Made by a program: the position numbers and the translations under genes. A stretch of DNA of 52,209 bases, taken from contig REES01000107.1 of the NCBI GenBank assembly GCA_007694935.1, positions 1-52,209 of the forward strand, given 5' to 3'. The notes beneath the pieces were generated by a model. The model was not told the DNA's origin, made no database searches, and saw only the letters and a program-made list of their open reading frames with translations. This document shows, one piece after another, positions 18,668 through 27,793 of the stretch. Position 1 is the stretch's first letter. Every line of letters begins with the position of its first letter. This DNA comes from Rhodospirillales bacterium (GTDB lineage: Bacteria > Pseudomonadota > Alphaproteobacteria > Rhodospirillales > Defluviicoccaceae).

Positions 18668-19547
18668 TACTGAGCCGTCGGCCGATCTGTTCGGCTCGTT
18701 CGACGCCTCTGCACACGGCGTCGGCGGGCGGGCAGGCGATCTCCCCGGGGTGGATTCCGCTGTCGGCCAGCGCCAGGGGCGGGATCTGGCCCCATTGATG
18801 GGGCTCGCCTGCGGGGTCGCCATCATCGCCGTCGCCATCGTCCTGGGCGGTTCTCCCGGGTCGTTTGTCAACCTGCCGGGCTTGCTGATCGTGCTGGGCG
18901 GAACCTTCGCCGCCGTCGCCGTCTCGTCGTCGGTTGGCGATGTCGGCGTGGCTGTGCGCCTGGTTGCCGAGGCCCTGTTCCGGCCGCGACGGGATCCGGC
19001 CGTCGTCGCGCTCGGCATGCTGAACCTTGCCGAGACGGCCCGGCATAAGGGCCTGCTGTCGCTCGAGCACATGATCGACACGATCGACGATGCGCCGGTG
19101 CTGCGGAAGGCTATGGGGCTTGTGATTGACGGCATGCGGCCGGCGGAGGTCGAGGGGATCCTGGCGCGAGATCTGGGCTCGACCGCGGAGCGCCACGTCA
19201 TGGCTGTTGGGGTGCTCCGCCGGGCCGCCGAGTATGCCCCTGCCATGGGCCTCATCGGCACCCTGATCGGCCTCGTCCAGATGCTGGGCAAGCTCGACGA
19301 CCCGCATGCCATCGGCCCGAGCATGGCGGTGGCCTTGCTCACGACCCTCTACGGCGCCGTGCTGGCCAACCTGGTGTTCTCGCCGCTCGCCGCCAAGCTG
19401 GAGCGCAACGCGGCCGACGAGGGCCTGCTCAACCGCATGTACGCCCTCGGGGCGGTGTCCATCGGCCGGCAGGAAAACCCCCGCCGGTTGGAGATGCTTC
19501 TCAACAGTGTGCTGCCGCCGGCGAAGCGCGTGCAGCACTTCGATTGA
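18660..19547 (+). CDS. motA: MotA/PomA-type proton-channel subunit
   Basis: The product of about 295 aa has an unconserved 45-residue cytosolic N-terminus, then TM helices (LMGLACGVAIIAVAIVLGG, LPGLLIVLGGTFAAVAV) and the conserved stator segment EYAPAMGLIGTLIGLVQMLGKL... LLTTLYGAVLANLVFSPLA. It should be the ion-channel stator subunit that works with a MotB, but no motB lies beside it. The start is read as GTG 18660, with AAAGG 5 nt upstream inside fliN; GTG 18654 is an alternative. The overlap implies coupling to fliN. Confidence 0.88.
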   Translation: MADTEPSADLFGSFDASAHGVGGRAGDLPGVDSAVGQRQGRDLAPLMGLACGVAIIAVAIVLGGSPGSFVNLPGLLIVLGGTFAAVAVSSSVGDVGVAVRLVAEALFRPRRDPAVVALGMLNLAETARHKGLLSLEHMIDTIDDAPVLRKAMGLVIDGMRPAEVEGILARDLGSTAERHVMAVGVLRRAAEYAPAMGLIGTLIGLVQMLGKLDDPHAIGPSMAVALLTTLYGAVLANLVFSPLAAKLERNAADEGLLNRMYALGAVSIGRQENPRRLEMLLNSVLPPAKRVQHFD

Positions 19548-19567
19548 CGGGGGTAAGGGAGGAATCC

Positions 19568-20941
19568 ATGCGCCTTCTTATCATCGGCGTCCTGGACGGC
19601 CACATCGGCCAGGCGAGCCGCATCGCCCGGGGACGCGGCGCCCAGGTGCTGCAGGCTAACCGGATCGATGCGGGACTCGAGATCCTGCGGTCGGGCCGGG
19701 GCGCGGACCTGGTGCTCATTGACGTCCGCCTGGAGGTCGCTGCGCTGATCCGAAGCCTCGATACCGAGCGCATTGCGGTGCCGGTGGTCGCCTGCGGTGT
19801 TGGCAGCGACACCCAGGCCGCGGTTGCCGCCATCAAGGCCGGCGCCAAGGAATACCTGCCGCTGCCGCCGGATCCGGAACTGATCGCGGCGGTACTCGCG
19901 GCGGTCTCGGCCGAGGATCACGCGATCATTCATCGCGATCCCCGGATGGCGGCGGTGCTGGCCTTCGCCGATCGGATCGCCGCCAGCGATGCCAGTGTGC
20001 TGGTCACCGGGGCGTCCGGCACCGGCAAGGAACTGATGGCACGCTACCTGCACGCCGGAAGCCGACGGGCGGAGCGCCGGTTCGTCGGCGTAAACTGTGC
20101 CGCGATTCCCGAAAACCTCCTGGAATCCGAACTGTTCGGGCACGAGAAGGGGGCCTTCACCGGTGCCGTCGCCCGTCGCATCGGCCGCTTCGAGGAGGCC
20201 AGCGGCGGCACCCTGCTGCTGGACGAGATCAGCGAGATGGAGCCACGGTTGCAGGCCAAGCTGCTGAGGGCGATCCAGGAGCGGGAGATCGATCGGGTCG
20301 GCGGGGTGCAGCCGGTCAGGGTCGATGTCCGCATCATCGCCACGTCGAACCGCGACCTGCAGGCGGCAGTGGCCGAGGGCGCCTTCCGCGCCGACCTCTA
20401 TTTCCGTCTCAACGTGGTCACCCTGAACATCCCGTCTCTGGCAGAAAGGCCGGCCGACATCGACGTGCTGGCTCGGCACTTCATCGACAAGTACGCCGCT
20501 GCCAACGGTGTGCCGGTGCCGGTGCTCAGTCCCGAAGCGCGCCAGCTCCTCAATGTCTATCCATGGCCGGGCAATGTTCGCGAGTTGGAAAATGCCATGC
20601 ATCGGGCGGTGCTCCTGGCCGATCACGGCCGGGTCGATTCGGACGCCATCGTGCTGGACGGCCGAACCCAGCAGGCCGCTGCCGGTTCCGGCGTCCGGCA
20701 ACCGGACCCGGTCGGGGCTGGCAGCGGCCCGCACCCCCTGGTCGGCCACAAGGTGGCAGACGTGGAGCGCACCCTGATCATCGACACGCTCGAACACTGC
20801 TTCGGCAACCGCACCCACGCTGCGAACATTCTCGGCATCTCCATCCGCACCTTGCGCAACAAGCTCCGTCAGTACGCGGCGGAGGGATTTGCGGTCCCGA
20901 TGCCGGGCGGCGGAGAACGGCCGCCGGTGCAGGCGCGCTGA
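19568..20941 (+). CDS. flbD: sigma-54-dependent flagellar regulator FlbD-type
   Basis: This 457-aa bacterial enhancer-binding protein has an N-terminal receiver-like domain (1-115), an AAA+ domain with Walker A GASGTGKE (148-155), the sigma-54 contact loop GAFTGA (195-200) and LYFRLNVVTLNIPSL, and a C-terminal Fis-type helix-turn-helix (THAANILGISIRTLRNKL). Asp52 occupies the phospho-acceptor place, but the conserved Lys is replaced (YLPLPP) and the N-terminal acidic pair is lacking. It is therefore probably not an ordinary phospho-switched receiver, as in Caulobacter FlbD. Start ATG 19568 follows GGGAGGAATCC. It is expected to activate late flagellar genes through RpoN. Confidence 0.93.
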   Translation: MRLLIIGVLDGHIGQASRIARGRGAQVLQANRIDAGLEILRSGRGADLVLIDVRLEVAALIRSLDTERIAVPVVACGVGSDTQAAVAAIKAGAKEYLPLPPDPELIAAVLAAVSAEDHAIIHRDPRMAAVLAFADRIAASDASVLVTGASGTGKELMARYLHAGSRRAERRFVGVNCAAIPENLLESELFGHEKGAFTGAVARRIGRFEEASGGTLLLDEISEMEPRLQAKLLRAIQEREIDRVGGVQPVRVDVRIIATSNRDLQAAVAEGAFRADLYFRLNVVTLNIPSLAERPADIDVLARHFIDKYAAANGVPVPVLSPEARQLLNVYPWPGNVRELENAMHRAVLLADHGRVDSDAIVLDGRTQQAAAGSGVRQPDPVGAGSGPHPLVGHKVADVERTLIIDTLEHCFGNRTHAANILGISIRTLRNKLRQYAAEGFAVPMPGGGERPPVQAR

Positions 20942-20973
20942 GCCGGACCGGCGCCGCGGGCTGATCTGCCGCC

Positions 20974-23094
20974 ATGGAAGCACCGAGTTCAGGCGCCACC
21001 GCGGCGGTTGCCGGCCCCGACCGCGTCAGGGCGGTGGTCGCCGCCATCGCCGGGCGCTCGGACATCTTCCTGGCACTCGGGGTCACGGCGCTTCTGGTGG
21101 TGCTGATCCTGCCGATGCCGCGCGGCATTCTCGACATCAGCCTTGCGTTCTCGGTCACCCTTGCCGTGGTCATCCTGATGACCGCGTTGTTCGTGGAGAA
21201 GCCGCTCGATTTCAATGCCTTCCCGACGATCCTGCTGCTCGCCACCATGGTCCGGCTGGCCCTCAACCTGGCCTCGACCCGGCTGATCCTCGCCAACGGC
21301 CACGAAGGTCCGGATGCCGCCGGCAAGGTGATCGAGGCGTTCGGCGGCTTCGTGATGAGCGGCAACTTCGTGATCGGCCTGATCGTGTTCGCGATCCTGG
21401 TGCTGGTGAACTTCGTGGTGATCACCAAGGGGGCCGGGCGCATTGCCGAGGTGTCGGCCCGGTTCACCCTGGATGCGATGCCGGGCAAGCAGATGGCGAT
21501 CGATGCCGACCTGTCGGCCGGTCTGGTCAGCGAGGAGGAAGCCAAGGCGCGGCGGAAGGTGCTGGAAGAGGAAAGCAACTTCTACGGTGCCATGGACGGT
21601 GCCGCCAAGTTCGTCCGCGGCGATGCCATCGCCGGCCTGCTGATCACCTTCATCAATGTCGTCGGCGGCATGATCATCGGTGTCGCCCAGCAGGGGCTGA
21701 CATTCGCCGAAGCCGCTGACACCTACACCCGTCTCACCGTCGGCGACGGCCTGGTCACCCAGGTTCCGGCCCTGATCGTTTCCACCGCGGCCGGCCTGGT
21801 GGTGACCAAGGCGAGCATGTCGGAGCGGACCGATACCGCCCTGTTCGGGCAGCTGGGGGGCAACCCCAAGGTGCTGGGACTGAGCGCCTTTCTGCTCGGC
21901 GCCCTGGCGCTGCTGCCGGGGATTCCGCCGTTGCCGTTCCTGCTGCTGGCGGGGCTGATCGGCGGCGGCGGATGGTATGTGCACCGTAGCCGGCGGCACG
22001 AGCTTGCGGCAATCGAGACCGCGAGCCTGGCCGAGGCGGAGGCGGCACCGGTGGCCGAGGAGCCGATATCAGCCGCGCTGCACATGGACCATATCCGCCT
22101 GGAACTGGGCTATGGCCTCCTGGTGCTGGTCAGCGGCGGCACCGAAGGCCGGCGGATTCCGGACCAGATCAGGGCGCTGCGTCGCCAGCTCGCTGCCGAC
22201 ATCGGGTTTGTCATGCCGAGCGTGCGGATCCAGGACAACATGCAGCTCGCCGCCAACAGCTATCGCATCTGTATCAAGGAGATCCAGGCCTGCGAAGGGG
22301 AACTGCGACCGGGGATGCTGCTGGTGATGGACCCCCGCGGCGAGGACATCACACTCCCCGGCGAGAAGACGCGGGAGCCAACCTTCGGGCTGCCGGCCAT
22401 GTGGCTCGATCCGTCGCAGCGGGAGGAAGCGTTGTTCCGTGGCTACACCGTGGTCGATCCGGCCACCGTCATCACCACGCATCTCACCGAGGTGGTGAAG
22501 GACAACATGTCCGAGCTGCTGTCCTTCGCCGAAACCCAGAAGCTGCTGGACGAGATGGGGAAGGATCATCAGAAGCTGGTTGCCGACCTGATCCCCAACC
22601 GGGTGTCCCTCGGGACCATCCAGCGGGTGCTCCAGGGCTTGCTGGCCGAACGCGTTTCCATCCGCGACCTGCCGACGATCCTGGAGGGCATCTCCGAAGC
22701 CTGTACCCATAGCCGCAGCGTCACCGGCCTGACCGAGCACGTGCGTACCCGGCTCGCCCGCCAGATCAGCGCCATGGCCACCAACGACCAGGGGTTCATT
22801 CCGTTGCTGGTGCTGGGACCGGAGTGGGAGCAGGCCTTCGGCGAAAGCCTGGCCGGCAGTGGCGAGGAACGCCAGCTCGCCATGCCGCCCAGCCGCATCC
22901 AGGCCTTCATGACCGCCGTTCGCGCGGCATTCGAACGCCAGGCGATGCTCGGGGAGACGCCGGTGCTGCTGACCAGTCCCGCGGTCCGGCCATTCGTGCG
23001 GTCCATCGTCGAGCGCTTCCGGCCGGCGACCCTGGTGATGTCGCAAAACGAAGTTCATCCCAAGGCCCGCATCAAGACGGTGGGTCAAGTCTAG
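20974..23094 (+). CDS. flhA: flagellar export-gate protein FlhA
   Basis: This 706-aa protein has about eight TM helices in its N-terminal half and a cytosolic C-terminal half. Signatures are FNAFPTILLLATMVRLALNLASTRLIL, FVMSGNFVIGLIVFAILVLVNFVVITKG, RIAEVSARFTLDAMPGKQMAIDADL, and FVRGDAIAGLLI. The tail shows VVDPATVITTHLTEVVKDN and the FHIPEP-type linker. It forms the nonameric ring of the flagellar type III export gate. It follows flbD by 32 nt. Confidence 0.98.
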   Translation: MEAPSSGATAAVAGPDRVRAVVAAIAGRSDIFLALGVTALLVVLILPMPRGILDISLAFSVTLAVVILMTALFVEKPLDFNAFPTILLLATMVRLALNLASTRLILANGHEGPDAAGKVIEAFGGFVMSGNFVIGLIVFAILVLVNFVVITKGAGRIAEVSARFTLDAMPGKQMAIDADLSAGLVSEEEAKARRKVLEEESNFYGAMDGAAKFVRGDAIAGLLITFINVVGGMIIGVAQQGLTFAEAADTYTRLTVGDGLVTQVPALIVSTAAGLVVTKASMSERTDTALFGQLGGNPKVLGLSAFLLGALALLPGIPPLPFLLLAGLIGGGGWYVHRSRRHELAAIETASLAEAEAAPVAEEPISAALHMDHIRLELGYGLLVLVSGGTEGRRIPDQIRALRRQLAADIGFVMPSVRIQDNMQLAANSYRICIKEIQACEGELRPGMLLVMDPRGEDITLPGEKTREPTFGLPAMWLDPSQREEALFRGYTVVDPATVITTHLTEVVKDNMSELLSFAETQKLLDEMGKDHQKLVADLIPNRVSLGTIQRVLQGLLAERVSIRDLPTILEGISEACTHSRSVTGLTEHVRTRLARQISAMATNDQGFIPLLVLGPEWEQAFGESLAGSGEERQLAMPPSRIQAFMTAVRAAFERQAMLGETPVLLTSPAVRPFVRSIVERFRPATLVMSQNEVHPKARIKTVGQV

Positions 23095-23112
23095 CCGAAG
23101 GGGTCTGCCGTT

Positions 23113-24108
23113 ATGCGGATCAAAGTTTACGTGGCGCCGACCCTGGCTCTCGCTTTCGACCAGGTTCGTGCCGATCTGGGCGAGGATGCCATCATCCTCT
23201 CAACGGAACCGGATCCCGAAACCGGAACGGTCCGCATCGCCGCCGGCCTTGACGTGGAGGACTCTCGCCAGCACGTGAATGTGTCCGATCGCGAGTGGTA
23301 TGAGCCGCCGGATCCCGGCTGGGTCGAACAGGACATTCGTCGCGCCTTGACCTTTCACGGGGTGCCTCGGCCGCTGGTCGATCGGCTCACCGCCGCGGCG
23401 GCGACACTGTTGGACGAAGGGTCGGTGTTGGCCCTGGCCGCCGCACTGGATACGGTTTTCGGCTTCCTGCCGCTCTCGCCTCGTCCTCAGCGGGCCCTGA
23501 TGTTGATCGGCCCGCCCGGGGTCGGCAAGACCTTGAGCGTTGCCAAGCTGGCGACCCGGCTTCGGCAGGCGGGGATTGCTGCCGCTGTCGTCACCACCGA
23601 CACCCGGCGGGCCGGCGGGGTCGAGCAGCTCGAGGCGTTCACGCGAATTCTCGGCATCGATCTGCTGGCCGCCGATACCCCGGCGGCAGCGGCGGCGGCG
23701 GTACGGCACGCGCCGGCCGGCTGTCCGGTGCTGATCGATACCGCCGGGGTCAACCCGTTCGATGATGACGACCTGGCCGAGCTGGGTTCCCTCGCCACGG
23801 CGAGCGGCGCCGAGCCCGTTCTCGTTGTCGCCGCCGGCACCGATCCGGAGGAAGCGATGGATGCCGCCGGCGCCATGGCTCAGCTGGGCATCCGTCGGGT
23901 CATGGCGACGCGGCTGGATGCGGCCCGTCGGCTGGGCAGTGTGCTCGCCAGTGCCTTCGCCGCCCGCGCGGCCCTGTCGGAAGTCAGCGTCAGCAATCGG
24001 GTGACCGAAGCCCCGATTGCCGTCAACCCCGTCTCGCTCGCCCGTCTGATCATCCCCGAGGCCGGCCAGCCGGCGACCTCACCCGCCCTCGAAGAGGCCA
24101 TGCCATGA
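23113..24108 (+). CDS. flhF: SRP-type GTPase FlhF
   Basis: This 331-aa protein has the short FlhF N-terminus (MRIKVYVAPTLALAFDQVRADLGEDAIILS, the typical opening), a helical N domain, and a G domain with P-loop GPPGVGKT (133-140), TDTRRAGGVEQLEAFTRILG and DTAGVNPFDDDDL. It sets flagellar position and number together with FlhG. The basic middle domain of some FlhF proteins is short. Its stop overlaps flhG by 4 nt (ATGA). Confidence 0.95.
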   Translation: MRIKVYVAPTLALAFDQVRADLGEDAIILSTEPDPETGTVRIAAGLDVEDSRQHVNVSDREWYEPPDPGWVEQDIRRALTFHGVPRPLVDRLTAAAATLLDEGSVLALAAALDTVFGFLPLSPRPQRALMLIGPPGVGKTLSVAKLATRLRQAGIAAAVVTTDTRRAGGVEQLEAFTRILGIDLLAADTPAAAAAAVRHAPAGCPVLIDTAGVNPFDDDDLAELGSLATASGAEPVLVVAAGTDPEEAMDAAGAMAQLGIRRVMATRLDAARRLGSVLASAFAARAALSEVSVSNRVTEAPIAVNPVSLARLIIPEAGQPATSPALEEAMP

Positions 24109-24896
24109 CCACGCTTACCCCCGTCCAGGACCGTCGACCGGCCGCACCGGTGCGGGCCCGTAATCTTCTCGCCATCGCGTCCGGGAAAGGTGGCGTGGGC
24201 AAGACATGGTTCGCCATCACCCTGGCCCACGCCCTCGCGCGCGCCCGCCAGCGGGTGCTGCTGTTCGACGGCGATCTGGGGCTCGCAAACGTCGATATCC
24301 AGCTCGGGCTGATGCCCCGACTGGATCTGGCCAGCGTCCTCGGCGGCCAGACCCAGCTCCTGCAGGCGGTGACCCACTATGGTGCCGGCAATTTCGACAT
24401 CATCGCCGGGCGATCCGGATCGGGTTGCCTGTCCCGGATCGCGCCTCAGCGCCTGCATGGCCTGACCGATGAGCTGATGATGGTGGCCTTGTCCTACGAC
24501 CACGTGATCATCGACCTCGGCGGCGGCATCGAGCAGACCGTGCGGGAGCTGACCCGGCGGGCCGGTGGCTGCATCGTCATCGCCACCGACGAGCCGACCG
24601 CGCTCACCGATGCCTATGCGTTCATCAAACTCACCCGGATGGAGCAGCCGCTGGGCGAGATCCGGATCGTCGTCAACATGGCGGCATCGCGCACCGACGG
24701 CGAGCGCACCTATGCCACCCTGGATCGGGCCTGCCAGGGCTTTCTCAAGTTCTCGCCGCCGCTTCTCGGGGTGGTCCGCCGCGATGTCCGGGTGCGAGAG
24801 GCGATCCGGGTGCAAATGCCGCTCCTGACCGGCTTCCCGTCATGCGATGCTGCCCTCGATGTGGAAGCGGTGGCGGAGCGGCTTCTGGCCGGATGA
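24105..24896 (+). CDS. flhG: MinD-like ATPase FlhG (FleN/YlxH)
   Basis: This 263-aa ParA/MinD-family ATPase has the deviant Walker A GKGGVGKT (27-34), LLFDGDLGLANVDIQLGL, and the Walker B-region DHVIIDLGGGIEQTVREL. The C-terminal part (PLLGVVRRDVRVREAIRVQMPLL) is typical of FlhG. It restricts flagellar number by antagonising FlhF and flagellar regulators. It is coupled to flhF upstream and to the FliK-like gene downstream, each by an ATGA overlap. Confidence 0.95.
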   Translation: MTTLTPVQDRRPAAPVRARNLLAIASGKGGVGKTWFAITLAHALARARQRVLLFDGDLGLANVDIQLGLMPRLDLASVLGGQTQLLQAVTHYGAGNFDIIAGRSGSGCLSRIAPQRLHGLTDELMMVALSYDHVIIDLGGGIEQTVRELTRRAGGCIVIATDEPTALTDAYAFIKLTRMEQPLGEIRIVVNMAASRTDGERTYATLDRACQGFLKFSPPLLGVVRRDVRVREAIRVQMPLLTGFPSCDAALDVEAVAERLLAG

Positions 24897-26380
24897 GGGA
24901 GGCCGTCATTACGAGCACGCGCGCCGTCGTGGAACCGCTGCCGCCGAGCCCCACGACCCCAGCGTCGCTGCCTGCGTCGACGGCGGGACGTCCGGCGGTG
25001 CTGATCGTGGTCGACGATCCGCCTGCGGGGCTGCCGCCGCGGGGCAGCCGTTTCCAGGGGCGCATCGAAGGGGTCAGGCCTGATGGTGGCGTCGATCTCC
25101 GCACCCCGTTCGGCGTGCTCAAGGCGCACGCGTCCCAGCCCATGTTGCTCCGGGCCGGCCTCGTGTTGTCCGTCCAGTCCACTGTACCCGGCACCGTGCT
25201 GAAAGTCGTTGCCGCGACGCCACCACTGCCGCTGGCTGGCCCTCCGGCTTCCGGTGCCACCGATGCCAAGACCATGCCGCTGCCCGGCGGCGGTGCCGGC
25301 AGGGAAGCCACCTCCCCGTTGGCGCCGGGCGCACTGGTCAAGGCCATTGCGCTGGCGGGCTTGGCGACGGCCCCTCACCCAACGGCAGCGGCCGCGCTGC
25401 AGCGTCCGGACGGACCGTATGTTGCCGGTGGTGGTCCGGTGATGCTGCGCCTGGTTGGGCCCGGCCGGGAGGCGGGCCTGATGGCCGCCAATCCGGCGGC
25501 TGCAACCGGCTCGGCGCACACTGCGGGACCATTCTCCGCGACGGTCGCTGATGTGCTTGGTCCGCGCCAAGTCATCCTGGCGTCGGCAGGGGGCCGATGG
25601 TTGGTCGAGACGCCAGTCCCGCTGCCGCCCGGATGGACCGCAACATGGGAGCTTCGCCCTCTGGCGCCGGTCCAGGCAGCCGCAACCGCCGCTTCATCGA
25701 TCTCCGGTGTGGCGTCGGCTTGGGCCGAGTTCAGCGCGGCGTGGCACGCCTTGTTGGCTGCCGCGCCCGGTTCGGGCAGCGGGACACCCCTGACCGCCGT
25801 CGTGCCCCGACCCGATGCCCAGCTTGCCGCCAACGTGCTGCGTTTCCTCGGGTTCGTGCAGAGCGGCGAGACCGCCCGCTGGCTGGGCGAGGAGGGGGTG
25901 CGCGGTCTGGAAGCCGCCCGCCGTGGCCTTGCCGATCGGCTTGGCGCTGCCGCGCGGGAGCTGCTGAGTACCGTCGATGATACCGGTGCGGTTTGGCGCG
26001 TCCTCACGGTGCCGTTGGCTGTCGGTACCGATCTGGGCTTCTTCCGGTTGCTGATCCGGGACCGACGGGATCAGCGGGACTCCGCTGTCCCCGCTCATGA
26101 GGAGCCGGTCCGGTTCGTCGTCGATCTCAGCCTGAGCCGCCTTGGCCGGGTCCAACTGGATGCGATGGTGCGCGGGGCCGGCGGCCGAGCGCTCGATCTC
26201 GTCGTTCGTAGCGAGTCACCGCTGTCGGTGCCGATGCAGGACGAGATCCGCCAAGTGTTCCGTGGCGCGGTCGAAGCCCTCGGCTTGGTCGGTCAGGTCG
26301 GCTTCCGGGCGGTGCCGCCCGGGTTCGTGCTGCCGGCAGACTGGGGGTCAGCCGCTGCCGGGCCCGGAATCGTCGTCTGA
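24893..26380 (+). CDS. FliK-like (hook-length control domain) protein
   Basis: The 495-aa protein is rich in Ala, Pro, Gly and Val for most of its length, as FliK proteins are, and lacks a signal peptide. Its C-terminal 100 residues (FVVDLSLSRLGRVQLDAMVRG... LVVRSESPLSVPMQDEIRQVFRGAVEALGLVGQVGF) match the pattern of the Flg_hook/FliK C-terminal domain, with the LGRVQ turn. It should be an export-switch or hook-length factor, by analogy. It starts by ATGA overlap with flhG. Its last 33 nt overlap the 3' end of the convergent gene on the other strand. Confidence 0.7.
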   Translation: MREAVITSTRAVVEPLPPSPTTPASLPASTAGRPAVLIVVDDPPAGLPPRGSRFQGRIEGVRPDGGVDLRTPFGVLKAHASQPMLLRAGLVLSVQSTVPGTVLKVVAATPPLPLAGPPASGATDAKTMPLPGGGAGREATSPLAPGALVKAIALAGLATAPHPTAAAALQRPDGPYVAGGGPVMLRLVGPGREAGLMAANPAAATGSAHTAGPFSATVADVLGPRQVILASAGGRWLVETPVPLPPGWTATWELRPLAPVQAAATAASSISGVASAWAEFSAAWHALLAAAPGSGSGTPLTAVVPRPDAQLAANVLRFLGFVQSGETARWLGEEGVRGLEAARRGLADRLGAAARELLSTVDDTGAVWRVLTVPLAVGTDLGFFRLLIRDRRDQRDSAVPAHEEPVRFVVDLSLSRLGRVQLDAMVRGAGGRALDLVVRSESPLSVPMQDEIRQVFRGAVEALGLVGQVGFRAVPPGFVLPADWGSAAAGPGIVV

Positions 26381-27202
26381 AGCCGGTGACTCCCGGTCCG
26401 GGACCGGCCGGTCCTCTAGTCCCCGCGTGGCCGGGTGCTCCGGGTTGATTACGCTCGCGGCTTCGGACCTTTCGACCCGCTCAATCAGCGCGCGGATGGC
26501 TTCCTGCCCCGCCTCGTCGTCCCGGAGGGCGAGGGCCTCCTTGAGGTGGAGGGCAGCCGCCTCATGGTTGCCGTCTGCTCCCGCCTCGGTCCCGATCCAC
26601 ACGTGGGCCTCCGACAAAGCGGTCCGAAGGCCGGCATCCACCGCCAGGAACCCGTCATGCAACTGCGGCAGGATGTTGCGCTCGAGGGCGAAGGTGATCC
26701 GGCCCCGGGCGTCTTCCGCCCGCGCGACCAGCGCCTCCCGGGCTTCGGCTGCCGCGACGGCATCGTCCTTCATGGTGAACACCAGCGACATGCCCCCGAG
26801 ACTGCGCACGATCAGGTAGTCCAGCCGGACGAACAGCAGCGGCACCCTGGCATAGGTCCGCTCATAGGAAGCCAGGGTCTCGCGGACCCGGTCGATTGCC
26901 TGCTCATAGAGGGCCATGGCCACGTCGGCGTGATCGGGAACCAGCGGCTCGTCGGCGGACGGGAAGAGCAAGCGGGCGGCCAGCAGCGTCTTGGTCCATG
27001 CGTCCTGGTAGGTCGCTTCCACCTCCTCGGCGAGTTGCTGATAGTCGACCCCCAGCTCTTCGTGGAACAGATGGTCCTCGCTGGCATTGACCGGAAGCCC
27101 AACCCCGGCGCAGAGCGCCACGACGACCAGGACGAGCCAGCCGAACCGGCCGGCCCCGCCGCTGCCATAGTGCCGTCGGGCCTCTGGTCGTTGTCCGGTC
27201 AT
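26348..27202 (-). CDS. uncharacterised exported protein in the flagellar cluster
   Basis: I do not recognise a family for this 284-aa protein. Residues 20-40 form a hydrophobic signal segment (RFGWLVLVVVALCAGVGLPVNA) with a likely cleavage after NASE-type residues. The mature part is almost entirely alpha-helical and resembles TPR-type pairs (EAAALHLKEALALRDDEAGQEAI), ending in an acidic, Pro-rich tail. It would be periplasmic. It is transcribed after fliI-fliJ, 132 nt downstream of the fliJ stop, suggesting a flagellar or envelope link. Start ATG 27202 was chosen because AGGG lies just upstream and it places the signal sequence correctly. Its 3' end overlaps the FliK-like gene. Confidence 0.75.
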   Translation of the reverse strand: MTGQRPEARRHYGSGGAGRFGWLVLVVVALCAGVGLPVNASEDHLFHEELGVDYQQLAEEVEATYQDAWTKTLLAARLLFPSADEPLVPDHADVAMALYEQAIDRVRETLASYERTYARVPLLFVRLDYLIVRSLGGMSLVFTMKDDAVAAAEAREALVARAEDARGRITFALERNILPQLHDGFLAVDAGLRTALSEAHVWIGTEAGADGNHEAAALHLKEALALRDDEAGQEAIRALIERVERSEAASVINPEHPATRGLEDRPVPDRESPASDDDSGPGSG

Positions 27203-27334
27203 CCGGTCGCCCTGCTGAGGCTGTGGCCATGGCGCCACGTCGCTTCGATGATGACCCGGTTTTCGTGTCGGGAACAAGCACGGCGGCTGCCACCGCCGTG
27301 TTGCCGATGCGATGCGCCGTCCGTGCGCATCAAT

Positions 27335-27787
27335 CTAGGGTGCGGCTCGGCGGCGATGACGGGTGACCGCGGTCTCATCCAACGCACTGCGATCGCGCCG
27401 GACTTCGGCATCCGCAAGCTTGCGAAGGCGAGCCTGTTCGGTGAGTTCGATCGCGCGGAGGTCACGATAGCTCTTGGTCAACGCTTCCCGTGCAGCATCG
27501 ATCTCGGCTTCCAGCCTTGCCGCCTCCGCTTGGTTGTCAAGGCGGTCTGCCTCGGCTTGCGCCACGAAGGTGCCGAAGTGCAGTGACACGCTCTCCTCGG
27601 GGCCGGCCGAACCGTCGGACTCGGCAACGCTTGCCTCGATCAATGCCGCTTCCTTGGCGATCGCAGCCTGGATGCGCCGGCATTCTGCCGCCAGGTCCTC
27701 AGACCGGTGCAGCCGTTCCGCCAGGGCACGGCGCTGTTCGTCCACCCGGGCTCGGGCGATGCGGATGAGGGGACCAAGGCGCGCCAC
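27335..27787 (-). CDS. fliJ: flagellar export chaperone FliJ-like
   Basis: This 150-aa protein is a continuous coiled coil rich in Ala, Arg, Glu and Gln (LIRIARARVDEQRRALAERLHRSEDL... RLDNQAEAARLEAEIDAAREALTKSYRDLRAIE). Sequence conservation in FliJ is low, so the call rests on length, the coiled-coil character and position immediately after fliI (6 nt after its stop). FliJ binds FliI and FlhA and carries export chaperones. The start is GTG 27787. Confidence 0.82.
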   Translation of the reverse strand: MARLGPLIRIARARVDEQRRALAERLHRSEDLAAECRRIQAAIAKEAALIEASVAESDGSAGPEESVSLHFGTFVAQAEADRLDNQAEAARLEAEIDAAREALTKSYRDLRAIELTEQARLRKLADAEVRRDRSALDETAVTRHRRRAAP

Positions 27788-27793
27788 CGGGCA

